This document shows positions 12,475-24,286 of a stretch of 64,000 nt of DNA, piece by piece (position 1 is the stretch's first letter; every line of letters begins with the position of its first letter). Source of the stretch: Astrothelium macrocarpum (lineage: Eukaryota; Ascomycota; Dothideomycetes; Trypetheliales; Trypetheliaceae); contig JAGEMR010000096.1 in assembly GCA_021030915.1 (NCBI GenBank), forward strand, positions 1-64,000, written 5' to 3'. Below the pieces are notes generated by a model that was given only the letters and a program-made list of their open reading frames with translations, did not search any database and was not told the DNA's origin. Both the position numbers and the translations under genes were made by a program.

Positions 12475-14058
12475 TTAATCGGAACAAATCTCCTCTATTA
12501 AAGCAATTTCCTCCTGGTCTTTGACCGGAAAATAAGGGTGCCTATCCTTCCATTCCTTGGATAGCTGCAAAAAGAGCTGGCGTTGATTACCAATATTCCA
12601 TTGTGGGCTGCAGGTGAATCTAAGCAGTTGCCGAATTATCCTGCCTCTTCCATAAGCCTCGTCCAGATATCGTGACCTCGAGTATTCTGGATAATGAAGT
12701 TTCATCATCTTGACGAAAACGTCGTAAAAGTGATTTTTGACCGCGTGTCCTTCCTTTGTAATCTTTTCACTATCGTCGACGTATCTATCCAGCGGAAATT
12801 TATCGTAGTCATCGTTTGATTTCCTGGGACTATCACTGTGTCCACTACTTCGAGTATCCCAGAGCCACGCTGGTGGTCGTCTTGCCAGGATTGGCGGAAC
12901 AGCCCGAGCTCCGTCCCAGTCGAGCACTGCAGTAATCTTCCAGTCCTTGGCTTCAGGGGATGGCTTTTTGACAATGATATTGCGAGGCTCGAGATCCCAG
13001 TGGTATAGTACATTCGGCTTGTGACTTCCTGATTCGCCAAAGGCGAACGTTCCACACGCTTCCATTTGCTCAATTATCTCTCCGATACGCTTGACCAACA
13101 CGACATCCATCTTCGAATCAGGCCCACTTTCAACAACCTTCGAGAGTTGGAAAGCCAAGGCATCCATAAGAAAGGAATGGGCGTCAGGGATATGACGTTC
13201 ATCTTTGCGCTCAGGACCTTCATCTAAGCTGGTTGTAAACAGCGGCCGCTCAAAAAGCTTGTTTGAAATAGGATCGAGGATATTCGTTCTCAAAGAATGG
13301 CTTGAGTGCATTTGACCAGGCAGTATTCCGTGTCGAATAGTCCCAGCACCGTCGAATCGTATGAATTCCATCTCATGCAGAAAATTAGCAACCTCGGTGG
13401 CCACGCTAAGCTTCTCGCTTAGCGGCATATCGTCGTATACATGCTCAAGCTTGGTTCCTTCAACGAATTCTTGCAATGTGAATGGAGAATTGAGAGCATT
13501 CCGTGGAGAGGCATCATAGGCTAGGATTCGGGGAACAGAGATGTTACGATCTTGAAGTAATGCAATGACCGTAGCATGATCCAGGATATCATTCTCTTGG
13601 TCCTCGAGTATTGACCTGGAAACCTCCCCCTCCCAACGACTGTACGATTCTCGAGGTATCCGGAAGATTGCTTTTATCGGTGACTGAAGCTTCTCGTAGC
13701 GCGCTGTCACCACAGCAACCCGGTTGTAGCTTCCGCCCTTGATGCGCTCTATGCTCTCGACCTCCGTTGCTTCCAGATCAGTCAAAAGCTCACTGATCTT
13801 GTCTTTGTATGTATCGAATGGCTCTTGTTCGTAATAGAGCGTGGATTGGGATGACGTGATCGGATCTTCAGATGGATTGGAATCGGAAACGCTTTCATCT
13901 TGATCTCCAACACCATCAGTCGATGCAACTTCTTCGTCAGCTGGCTCGGACGATTCTAGCTCTGATGCTTTCTCCATGCTTTGATCTTTGTGGCGTGAGC
14001 TAAGTTCGATTGCTTCTGATTCGTGCTTGGCTTCCCTCTGGCCCTTTTCTGGCATCAT
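12475..14058 (-). CDS. Aminoglycoside-phosphotransferase (APH)-like kinase-fold protein
   Basis: Single exon, 527 residues. Residues 1-70 are acidic and Ser/Glu-rich, probably disordered. The rest has the protein-kinase-like APH fold of fungal phosphotransferase-family proteins. The N-lobe contains IKGGSYNRV, a glycine-rich loop analogue. The catalytic Brenner motif is H353-W-D355-LEPRN360, and the metal-binding aspartate is D380 in VLDWDGA. The substrate is unknown. Fungal genomes carry large expanded sets of such proteins; antibiotic resistance should not be inferred from the family name. All core catalytic residues are present, so it is probably an active small-molecule or protein kinase. 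The start at 14058 is followed at once by a second ATG at 14055. Confidence 0.88.
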   Translation of the reverse strand: MMPEKGQREAKHESEAIELSSRHKDQSMEKASELESSEPADEEVASTDGVGDQDESVSDSNPSEDPITSSQSTLYYEQEPFDTYKDKISELLTDLEATEVESIERIKGGSYNRVAVVTARYEKLQSPIKAIFRIPRESYSRWEGEVSRSILEDQENDILDHATVIALLQDRNISVPRILAYDASPRNALNSPFTLQEFVEGTKLEHVYDDMPLSEKLSVATEVANFLHEMEFIRFDGAGTIRHGILPGQMHSSHSLRTNILDPISNKLFERPLFTTSLDEGPERKDERHIPDAHSFLMDALAFQLSKVVESGPDSKMDVVLVKRIGEIIEQMEACGTFAFGESGSHKPNVLYHWDLEPRNIIVKKPSPEAKDWKITAVLDWDGARAVPPILARRPPAWLWDTRSSGHSDSPRKSNDDYDKFPLDRYVDDSEKITKEGHAVKNHFYDVFVKMMKLHYPEYSRSRYLDEAYGRGRIIRQLLRFTCSPQWNIGNQRQLFLQLSKEWKDRHPYFPVKDQEEIALIEEICSD

Positions 14059-15768
14059 TTATCTGTGCTCAATTTGGCCGAACGATAGGCGTGCCTCGGA
14101 TGTCCTCAATTCGTTGGAAAATTTCTTGATGAATCTGATCTTGTTGCCTTTTTGTCTGATTCTCCATTTTGTTCGATCGGCCGCATCCGGATGTCATGGT
14201 CCCATTAACAATGGAACTTCACTATGGCCGTATCTTTCAGATTGACTTGCCACACCTTCAGGTTCGGGGCTTTCCGCATTCCACGTCTGTCATTCCGACG
14301 CCCAGACGGGAATGATACCCACACTCTTTGCAAGCTTATAAGTCGTCTCTAACGCTGACTTGAGAACGCGAATTTTTTTCGCCAAAGACAAGGCCGTATT
14401 ATCCTCTGGAACATGTGTTGATATGAGTGAAAGTGATGAATTACGAGTATGATAGTGATGTTCAAAACATCACATACGAAGCACAGAACAGCATGAAAGC
14501 GCGACCAGCGAAACTCAAGAATATACAGTTTATGTTCTTACTCGTTCTTACCTACTTTCTTATCGATTCTCTTTTCACACTGTATCATCTACCTCTCTAC
14601 AATCAGCAACTCGAACTCTGTCGTACTTATTGCAAGCTGCACCCTCTAGGCAGTATATTCTATGTCTTCGCCTAAAGTCAACGAGGATAGAGTGGGATGT
14701 AAACAGAAAGTTCATGAAATCAGCCCAGAAGTCATCGATCAGGATCAGGACGTATTGTCAATCTGAGGCTCTTGACACAAACTCTACCTAGGTACCTAAC
14801 CTAATCCGTCTTTCGGTGGCGGTCGCGTCATTGCGCATCAGGTCTCGATCGTCAGGGGACTTCGATCTTTTTATGGAGAAGTATCCAAGCTATGCACTTC
14901 GCGACTCCGGACACTTCCGACATCAAGATTTTGTCGATGCATCGTGAGAGCAATCATATCAATGCATAGGTCTTGGTAAGAGATGCATTTTGACTGAATA
15001 ACCATGATATCGCCGTGGCTAGATGAAGAGAATGCATGGCATTCAATAGCTTGATCCTCCCTACACCGCTTGTCTTACTATTTGACGTCAAAATACATAA
15101 GTTCTTTTCATATCTTTTCACAGAGGGGTTATAGGTACTCCGCTTTTCACATGCGAGAGACAATCGTGGCATTCGTTTAAGAAACTTTAGTTGGCTTTCC
15201 CAAGACAACGCTTCCTATCAATGATCCGATAATACAATTCAACGAGCACGACACATGCTGTCAGGTGAGAAGCACGTTCTGGAAGTTCTCGTTTCCTGAC
15301 TGCCTTCTATTCTTCTGCGATTGATCTAGGCCTCCCTTAGAACAGAACTGCTTTCGACGTCACGCTTCTGTAGCGTGAAGGACCCACACGGATTGACCAA
15401 CCGACATACCTAACCCTTGGTGGTACAATGCAGGCGTCAGAATGTGGATTTTCGTCAAAGAGCAAGATAGCCACAATCGTGCTTATCGCCGCTTGCTACT
15501 TGCCTAAGGATTCCGCTCTTCACCGTAAGCGTGGAGTGCTTGCTCGAAACCTGGCGATGCGCGATCTTTTCGGTGTAACGACACAATGACGTACTCTGAT
15601 GGTAATTTGCTCTCCACCCTACCGAAATAAATAATTCGAGCGAGATCGGATGCAAACCGATGTATTGAACTTCCGAGTTGAGTTGTTTTTCTTCCAAGAC
15701 CTCTTTTCTTGCAAACCTCTGGTCCATTTCTGCTTAGATCTTATCGATATCTATTACTAGTGTCAACT
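14059..15768. other. Intergenic (1.7 kb)
   Basis: The promoter region between the divergent APH-like and HAD phosphatase genes. Short ORFs (14427-14675 +, 14954-15208 -, 15455-15727 -) show no motifs. Confidence 0.5.
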
Positions 15769-16878
15769 ATGGCACCAGCTATCATGATTCCGGAAGCTGC
15801 CTTGGAGACAAAATCCGTTCGTAATCTTCGATTGCCTCAGGCTGCCATGATTCGTCGGTCTTCGAAGCTCGGTACCAAAAGAAAGATCGTATGTTACTCA
15901 GATTTCGATGGGACCATCTTCAGTAGGGCTTTCCTTTCAAGATTCGATGTGCTTTATTCGCTTTACTTACCTTGTCTCAGTGCAGGATACCGGATTCGTG
16001 TTGTTTAACAAATTTGGTTGTGGAGAAACGCAATGCTTGGCACTGGAGCGTCAAATCAAGACAGGAGAGCGATCATTCCGTGATGTATCCGAGGAGATGT
16101 GGGGTTCTCTGAACGTGTGCTTTGGTGACGGATTCGAAGTCATGAAGACTGCTCTAGAGATTGATCCAGATTTCCGCGAGTTCCATACCTTTTGTCAGGA
16201 AAACGATATTCCCTTTGTAAGTTTTTGGGTTGCGCACAAGTGCAGAAGTTGCGCTGACTTGAACTGTTCCAGAATGTCATTTCTGCGGGATTAAAACCTG
16301 TGCTTCGGAATGTCTTGGACCATTTCATCGGTGAAGAAGCGTCGTCAAATATCAATATTATTGCCAATGACGCCTCGATATCAGAAGATGGCTCCGCATG
16401 GAAACCTGTGTGGCTACATGACACGCCCCTAGGTCATGACAAGGCTCGATCAATCACAGAAGCGCGAGCTCAAGTAAATGAACTATATGCGACGGTCGAT
16501 GGCACAGTGCCCTTGATTGTCTTTATTGGAGACGGAGTTTCGGATCTTCCTGCAGCTAGGGAGGCTGATGTTCTATTTGCTCGACGAGGTCTTCGTCTTG
16601 AAGAATATTGCATCGAGAACCAAATACCGCACATTCCCTTCGATACGTTCGCCGACATTCAAGCTGAGTTGACCAAGATTGCGAAGCGTGATGAGGAGAA
16701 GACAAAGGGTCAAGGCATGCCGGTCGAATTCAACCCGAGAGCAAACATGTGGAGACGGCTTTCGAGCCGCACTGCTATACCTGCTCTTGCACAATTTACG
16801 CCCAAGGAGGAGAAAATTTTGGCATTGCCCAGAAATCTTTCGCATCTAGGTCATGAAAGCGCACCTGTTGCAGCATGA
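15769..16878 (+). CDS. HAD-superfamily phosphatase, phosphoserine-phosphatase-like
   Basis: Hydrolase of the haloacid dehalogenase superfamily, of the fungal group that includes yeast YNL010W; probably acts on a phosphorylated metabolite in the cytosol. Exons 15769-15922, 15981-16216, 16273-16878; 331 residues. Motif I is SDFDGTIF, with nucleophile D45 and acid/base D47; intron 1 lies just after it, and the frame then continues MQDTG as in relatives. Motif II is NVISAGLKP. Motif IV is GDGVSDLPAA, with D217 and D221 as Mg2+ ligands. The C-terminal tail of about 60 residues is extra. All catalytic residues are present. The natural substrate cannot be read from the sequence. Confidence 0.9.
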
Positions 16879-17601
16879 GATAGGTCAACAGGCCTTGATT
16901 ACGTGGTGCATCCCTTGCACAAATCTAGCACGGTGTTCTGGAGTGGGACGCCAGCTTAGCGTCATTACTGTATCCTCGGTAGAATGTGGTGTTCGAAGAT
17001 TTTTAGAGACTTGTACCTCGAATATGATTTTAATATAATTGCCCTATTTTCTCCTACTTTGAACAATTTCTAATGTGGCGACATTTTAAAAGCCGCATTG
17101 GCCAACATGTGGTTGATGTCAGGTCAAGAAGTGCAATTTTTGCTTCGCCCGTGATCTAAATGTCTTGCATGCATTAGTGATGGTGTTTTTGCTTGCAGTA
17201 CGTGTACTACTAGTAGACCAGGGCCCCCACTTCGATCTGCATTAAGTACCGAGACTTTTGCTTGGCAATCTTGTGTAGACAAATTAGAAAATAAACTGTT
17301 AAACTCAATAAACATTTGTCCAATTGTTGTTTCACTGCGACCCAGCGCTATGGTTGTTTTTCGGACATAGCAAACAACAAGTCCGTGGTCGATCTCCTGC
17401 GGCTGTCTTCAGACTACATCATAGGGGAGCAGCGGGGGCTGAGCTATCTCGAGCTGTGTCCTCTTCAACTTGTCCTCTAGACAACTGCACCATGTTACAC
17501 TGATTTTCACCTTGACTCAACCTATAGAGATTTGAATTTCCGGCTCGAAATAGGCAGTCCTTTTATTTGAGCCCTTTGGGGCACCGGACATTTTCATCAC
17601 C
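16879..17601. other. Intergenic (0.7 kb)
   Basis: Spacer between the HAD phosphatase and PSD2, both on the plus strand. Nothing recognised apart from presumed terminator and promoter. Confidence 0.5.
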
Positions 17602-20600
17602 ATGCCTCGACCAAATTTCCCCACGCGCCTTACAGGAGGTTTCCACAAATCAAGAGGAGCCGAGCCAAAGTCTCCAAGCAATGTGCCAAGTCGCAGCTCA
17701 AGTCCCAGACCACCTGCTATGGGTGATAGCAAAAATGGCAACCTTATTCTGAAGGTCACGGTGGTAAAGGTAGACTGAAACAGTGTTATACTAATTATGC
17801 TTTAGCATACTGACTATATTTGTAGGCACGAAACCTCGCAGCCAAAGATAAGAGAGGAACCAGTGATCCGGTGAGATTGGATTAAACGATTAAGAAACCT
17901 ACCACAAGCTAATAAATTTGCTCAGTATCTGGTCCTCAATCTGGGAGACTCCAGAGAGGCAACGCCGGCGATTAGCAAAACGTTGAACCCAGAATGGAAT
18001 CAGACCTATGATCTATCTGTCACTGGCCCTCAATGTCTGTTACTTGAAGTTGTTTGCTGGGATAAAGATCGATTTCGGAAAGATTACATGGGTCAATTCG
18101 ATATACCACTGGAGGACCTTTTTGACAATGGCTCGATCATGCAAGAGGCATGTTGAAAATGAAACCATTGACAAGTTTGCAGAGGCTAACAATAGCATAG
18201 CCCAAATGGTATCCACTTGAATCTCGCAAGACCGGCAAAAAAAGTTCGGTGGTTACTGGAGAAGTTCTTCTAGGATTTTCTGTCCTTGACCCAATTCATT
18301 CTTCCGCAACATCTCAGCAAATACTCCAAAAACTCTTTGCAAGCATTGGTGCTGGTGGTGATCGCGATGACGATGATGAACTTGCACGCATCGACACGGG
18401 AGACTTGGAAGATGAGGAAGAAGCAGATGACGACGTTGAACAAGCAGAAGGTGCAGACGGAGAGACAAAGGAAGAGGCAATAGCCAAAAAGAAGAAGAGA
18501 AGACGTGTGGCCAGGATCAAGCGAAAGACGAAGCAACGGGCATACGAGTTCAGTGGAATGTCTGATGTTGCTGGCGTACTCTTTCTCGAAGTACAAAAGA
18601 TTACCGATCTGCCGCCTGAACGTAACGGTACGGATGCTACACATTATTCCGACGATTTGCTAACTTCTCTGTAGCTACCCGAACGGGTTTTGACATGGAT
18701 CCATTTGTGGTGACTTCACTAAATCGTAAGACTTATCGAACCCGCGTTATTCGACACAATCTAAACCCAGTATACGACGAGAAACTTGTATTCCAAGTCA
18801 TGCGCCACGAAGTGAACTATTCGTTGAGTTTTGCCGTTGTCGATCGGGACAAATTCACAGGAAATGATTTTGTAGGTACTGTTAGTCTGGAGCTCGAAAA
18901 TGTTACTTCTCGTGCTCCTGAGGCTGATCCAGAGACTGGCCTCTTTCCATTACGAGATCCGCCTGATCCTGGCAACTGTACCCAAAACGAAACTAAGAAG
19001 AATCGGTTCCGATTACCAATATCGCGATCTTCATCTGCTTCGAGTCTCAAGGCTTTGAGCAGACCTAATTTGAAGCCAACCAATTCATACACAACGACTT
19101 CCGCGAGCTCCAGTCCAACACACGACAGTCTTGCTCCCCCAATAAATGTACCCCAAGAGAGCGCGATTCCCAACGTCTCTTTGTCAGCTGTTGATACAAA
19201 TTCCGATGACTCGGAGCTACACTCGTTTGAACTTCCACTCAGTCTTAAGAACAAAGACAGATGGGAGGATAAGCACAGTCCAGTGCTCTACATTCGGGCC
19301 AAGTATATGCCATATATGGCACTACGCCAACAATTCTGGAGAAGCATGCTCAAGCAATACGATGCCGATGAAAGTGGCTTCATTGATAAAGTAGAGCTTA
19401 CAACCATGTTAGATACACTTGGATCTACTCTTCACGATGCGACAATTGACGGCTTCTTTGATCGCTTTGCCAAAGAGAACAACGGAGAGGAATACTTGAC
19501 TTATGACCAGGCCGTTATTGCCTTGGAAGACCAGCTTGTAAAAACACAACAACGCAATCTTGGAGCAGCCATCAAGCAGCGCCTATCTGGAAATTTAGCA
19601 CCAAGCGTATCCTCAAACACCAATGGTGACACACCTGGCGATTCAACACCAGCGTTGACGTCCGGAACTGGCACTCCGTTGAACAGTCACTCGCAAACCA
19701 CTTTGATTCCAGTATTGGAGCAAGCCAATTTAGGAAAGGAGGGCGAAGAAGGCACGACACTCTTGGCCGGTGACCTCACAGATGAAAAAGGAGAAGAGCA
19801 TGTGGTTGAGATTCGGGAATGTCCCATCTGTCATCAACCCCGGCTAAACAAGCGATCTGACGCAGATATTGTAACTCACATAGCGACATGTGCATCACAA
19901 GATTGGCGACAAGTAAACAACATTGTAATGGCCGGTTTCGTCACGAGCAGTCAAGCGCAGCGAAAGTGGTACTCCAAGGTAATCACCAAGATCAGTTACG
20001 GTGGCTATCGAATTGGCGCGAATAGTGCAAATATCCTCGTACAAGACCGCATAACAGGACAGATAAATGAGGAGAGAATGAGTGTTTACGTCAGACTAGG
20101 GATTCGTCTACTGTACAAGGGACTGAAGAGCAGAGAGATGGAGAAGAAACGAAGTAAGGCATGATCCTAAGAAATCTGTCCCCACACATTGACATGGCGT
20201 TAGTACGGAAGTTGCTCCGATCGATGTCGTTCAAGCAAGGACGAAAATACGACGATCCAGCGTCAGCAGCCGAAATCCAAGGTTTTATCAACTTTCACCA
20301 GCTCAACATGGCTGAAGTTCTCCGGCCCATAGACCAGTTTAAGAACTTTAACGAATTCTTCTATCGCGAGCTGAAGCCTGGAGCGCGTCCTTGCTCGGCA
20401 CCAATGCGACCAGAGATTGTTACGAGTCCCGCAGACTGCCGATCAGTCGTGTTTAATCGTATGGACGAAGCACAAAAGATTTGGGTCAAAGGTCGTGAAT
20501 TTACTGTGGACCGACTGCTCGGAAGCGCGTATCCGGAAGATGCCAAACGTTATCGGGATGGTGCGTTGGGTATCTTTAGACTTGCGCCGCAGGATTATCA

Positions 20601-21239
20601 TCGCTTCCACATACCAGTGGATGGCATTATGGGCGAACCCAGGTTAATCGAGGGAGAGTATTACACAGTAAATCCTATGGCGATCCGGTCCGCTTTGGAC
20701 GTATACGGAGAGAATATTCGAGTGATTGTCCCTATTGACTCAGACTGCCATGGGAGGGTAATGGTCGTGTGTGTTGGCGCCATGATGGTCGGTAGCACTA
20801 TCATAACCCGGAAGCCTGGGGAACGTGTTCGAAGAGCGGAGGAGCTGGGGTATTTCAAATTTGGTAAGTTCATGCATTGAGGCTGGCCGGCTTCCCCTTC
20901 AAGAAGTCTTCTGTTAACCAATCACAGGGGGAAGCACATTATTGGTTCTTTTCGAGCCTGGGACGATGATGTTCGACCCTGATCTGACAGACAACTCAAA
21001 TGTACCATTGGAAACTCTGGTGAGCCTTGTATTTTCCGCCTTCTCTTTAAGCCGTTGCTAAGTCTCAGTAGATCCGAGTTGGTATGTCAATTGGGCACAA
21101 GGTCAATCATGCCCCACACACTCCGGATATGAGAAAAGAAAACCCTACATTTGCCGAGAAGCAGGATGCCAAGCGAAGAATTGAAGGTAGCTTGGCGCCT
21201 CCAACAAATACAGGTGCTATTGCTCGGACTGAGCGATAA
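17602..21239 (+). CDS. PSD2: Phosphatidylserine decarboxylase 2 with C2 domains and EF-hand
   Basis: Makes phosphatidylethanolamine from phosphatidylserine on Golgi/endosomal membranes. Exons 17602-17769, 17826-17870, 17926-18147, 18201-18627, 18675-20153, 20204-20863, 20928-21019, 21072-21239; 1086 residues (yeast Psd2 1138). Order: C2 domain at about 50-150 (ARNLAAKDKRGTSDP), an acidic then basic linker, a second C2 from about 268 (GFDMDPFVVTSL), an EF-hand near 515-527 (DADESGFIDKVEL), a Cys-containing segment (ECPICHQPR), then the catalytic domain. The self-cleavage motif is GGST, with Ser1003 the future pyruvoyl residue; alpha and beta chains arise by cleavage there. Intron 3 (18148-18200) has to start with GC to keep the reading frame and the conserved PKWYPL sequence. 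The other introns are GT-AG. Confidence 0.95.
18148..18200 (+). other. GC-AG intron in PSD2
   Basis: The exon ends CAAGAG and the intron begins GCATGT, with CTAAC near its 3' end and acceptor ATAG. Joining here restores the conserved run into KWYPLESRKTGKK. Read-through meets a TGA six bases into the intron. Confidence 0.7.
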
Positions 21240-21715
21240 ATGGGTGGGATCATGTTACTGATGCACTTTTATTAAGGTAGAAGGGACAGTGCTGACGATT
21301 TGGGAGCGCACTTGTTAGTGAACATAGTCTTGAGCAGGTCCTTAAAAACCAGGATGTTATTTTAATAATGAAAATTGATACTATAGACTGGATTTACGGT
21401 GGTTTAATTGATCAACGGTGGGCTTATAGTCTGGTAGCATCATGTAGATTGTCACGCGTTGAGCGCGATGCACTAGTCCGAGATAGGAATAGTTTTTCTG
21501 TAAAGATGACGGATGGTAAACAACACCCCCTCAACGCCCTTCCTCACAGAATATCACTAACTCCGAACGATCATTAACATATCGGGAACTTTGCGACTTT
21601 CCGTGTATACCAGAAAATCAAAGCGGCCTGGATTCTTCCCCGAGGACCCTATGCTTTGGTCAATTGAGCCACCGTCCCGCCTGCACTAACTGTACAACGC
21701 GCCTCGATTTGACAA
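21240..21715. other. Intergenic (0.5 kb)
   Basis: Between PSD2 and MIS13/DSN1 on the same strand. Only presumed terminator and promoter. Confidence 0.5.
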
Positions 21716-23653
21716 ATGACCTCTGTAATAACGCGATCGCCTTTGCGCACCCTTAGCATGACCTCTTCACAACCAAATACGCGACGAAGGAGTGCTAGAC
21801 TAGCATTTGATGACGACGAAAATGGCGCGCCGTACAAGAAAACTAAAGTGGATGAGCCTACACATCGAACTGAGAAGCGGTCAGATGCGCGAACGAATGG
21901 CGATATGGGCAGAAAGGCGAAGAAAAGTAAGTGTGCATGAAGTTTAGGATGGAGAGCATGGCGGACGACAATCCTTATGACGCTCAACGGTTGGGCTGCT
22001 TTGTCGGAAGTGATGGCTGATGTAGGATTAGAATACGATGACGGCGATGGAGACTTTCAATTTGCGCGAAAAGGCTCAAGAAAAGCCCAACAGAAACCTA
22101 TCGCGGTTCCGCATCCTGTGCCAGAAGAAAAGGAGCCTGAGCCACCAAAACCAAAACCAAAGGTGAAAAAATACCTTCCAACAACGCCGACACCAGTGGA
22201 GAAGCAACCAAAGCGGCGATCGGCCAGACTGTCTAGCGACAAGGATCAAGTACAAAGGGACCATTCACCCTTGGCTATGCAAAAAAGCAAAGACAAGGAA
22301 AAGCCCGTGCAAGTAGCTCAGACCCCATTACTTGCGGAAAAGGTCAAGGATAAAGAAGAGCCGGTGCGCGTAGACCAGCAGCTATCACCTACAAAAAAAC
22401 CCGGGGATAAGAACGAGCCAGCGCAAGAAAATGATGGAAGTCCGGTGATTGTAAATGGCGCACCTCCGCTGAAGGTCAACAAACGACAAAGCGCAACGAA
22501 GATAGCGCTACCATTTGCAGACACACCTATCAACAAGCGCAACAAGGAGCTCCGAAAGGGACATAGACGGAGCAGTACAGGCATACGAGGGCGAAGAGCA
22601 AGCTCTCTGATTGACAGCGGAACTTCAAACGGTGCGCCACTGGAGAAGCCAGAATCTCATAGCCTCTGAAATATAGGATTTGGTGCTAACGAGTTTATAG
22701 CTGTTCCTCACGCCGAGGTCCAAATTTCGGAGTTTTACAAGCTCATTTCGCAAGATTTGCCGGAGCCTAGGCGCATGAAGCAGCTATTGACATGGTGCGC
22801 AACACGAGCTCTGCCTAACAAACCGACCGGTGTGGTGGAGGGCTCAAATGCAATCATGGCCGGTATGTGTGGATATATCCTGAGAAGAAGAATTGCATTA
22901 ATGGTGAGATAGCGCGGGTAATACAGGAAGAGCTGTTGAAGGAATTTTCATCGCGGACAGAATTATCAGATTGGTTCAATCGAGTATGTTTAGAATACCA
23001 GTTAGGAGAACATTCGCATCGTCTGACCAGTCTTCTATAGGAAGAGACAGAACCAGCGGTCCTGGTGAAAAAGCCAAACCCGCGCAACATCCAGAACGCC
23101 GCCAAATTAAAAGAACTCGAACAAGAAGTAGAAAGGTACACCGCATTCCTCCAAGCCACCCAATCCCAAAACCTCCTGATTCTCTTCTAACAAACCCTCC
23201 AGACTCACCCTCGAAAAGCGCACCTGGGAAGACCTCATCAAATCCGCATCCACGCTCCCCACGGAATCCAAACCTCCACATCCATCAAAGCCCCCACAAC
23301 TCCCAACCCTCTCCTCCACCTCCTCCGCTCCCAACGACCCTTCCTCGTCTTCCTCCAATACGACCCCAACCGACCTCATCCTCTCCACATCCACCACCTT
23401 CCTCCCCTCCATCACAACGCGCCTGCACACGCTCGCGCACGCCCTCGAATTCCGCATCGACCAGTTCGCCGACGGCATCCACGCGCTCGCGCAGCAGCGC
23501 GCCAAGGCCGACGGGCTTGCTGACGAGGTGCTGGACGCGGCGGCGAAGCGGCTGGAGGAGCGGGATCGGGGCGAGAGAAGGAGGGCGGGGACTGCGGGGG
23601 TGGATGTGAGGGATGTGTTGAGGGGGTTGAGTCGGGCTTTTGAGGGGCGGTGA
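21716..23653 (+). CDS. MIS13/DSN1: Kinetochore protein Mis13/Dsn1 (Mis12 complex)
   Basis: Subunit of the Mis12 complex that links centromeric chromatin to the outer kinetochore. Exons 21716-21926, 22026-22631, 22701-22862, 22913-22983, 23041-23135, 23203-23653; 531 residues. Recognised by the family core RRSSTGIRGRRASSLIDSG, a presumed Aurora-B target region, followed by VQISEFYKLI, ARVIQEELLKEF and ELSDWFNREE. The C-terminal third is predicted coiled/helical. The first about 230 residues are basic and disordered, rich in Lys/Pro/Glu. The last exon shifts to a strongly GC-biased codon use (CTC, TCC, CGC) compared with exon 2. The intron 1 acceptor at 22025 is the choice that gives a normal-sized intron (99 nt); it is the least certain junction. 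Confidence 0.9.
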
Positions 23654-24286
23654 CGGGGAGAAAGGACGGGAGGAGGGGAAGAGAGAGGGTGGTGTATTTG
23701 GATTGCACATAGCGTTGGTGTCTGGGAGCGTGTGATACCTTGCGGAATTAGTTGCCTTGGATAAAGTGTTGGCTATGAGCTTTGAGGAATTGATTCCGTT
23801 TGTCTCTGCAAGTCATTTGTGTGGATCTGAATGATCGATGGTGATTGAGCTTTGAATTTGTAGCAGGAGAAACAGCTGAGAAGGGCTGGGCTGTAGGCCT
23901 GATTGTGTTGTCCTGAATTCTGGTCTGTGAAGACCAAAGATTGATTATTCGTTACGATGTTAGCTGCAATTCATGCCTCTCACTGGGGATGATATATGAC
24001 CTTATGGTATGCGGGAGTTGTTTGTTGAGATACCACAAGTTCACTCAGAGCATCTGATCTGAACGCCAACAACCCATGAGTTGTAGGATGTTGTAGCGAA
24101 GATGTGGTGAGTACAGTACAGATCATGCTTTCTTCATTCGGTAGAAAATTCCGTAATTTCCACTTCCCTTTTGCATTTTACCCATTTGGTTTGGTATCCT
24201 TATAGTGTTGGGCGCTTACTGTATGACTTAGCCAATTTTAATTGTTGTGCTACATAACCATTCTTGACTAAACGCCGCGCTGTGCA
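23654..24286. other. Convergent intergenic (0.6 kb)
   Basis: Between the stop codons of MIS13/DSN1 (+) and SAM35 (-). It holds two 3' UTRs; nothing else seen. Confidence 0.5.

Noticed and set aside
21948..22025. MIS13/DSN1 exon 2 starting at 21948 (frame is open)
   Set aside because: It would leave a 21-nt intron, too short for splicing; acceptor at 22025 gives a normal 99-nt intron.
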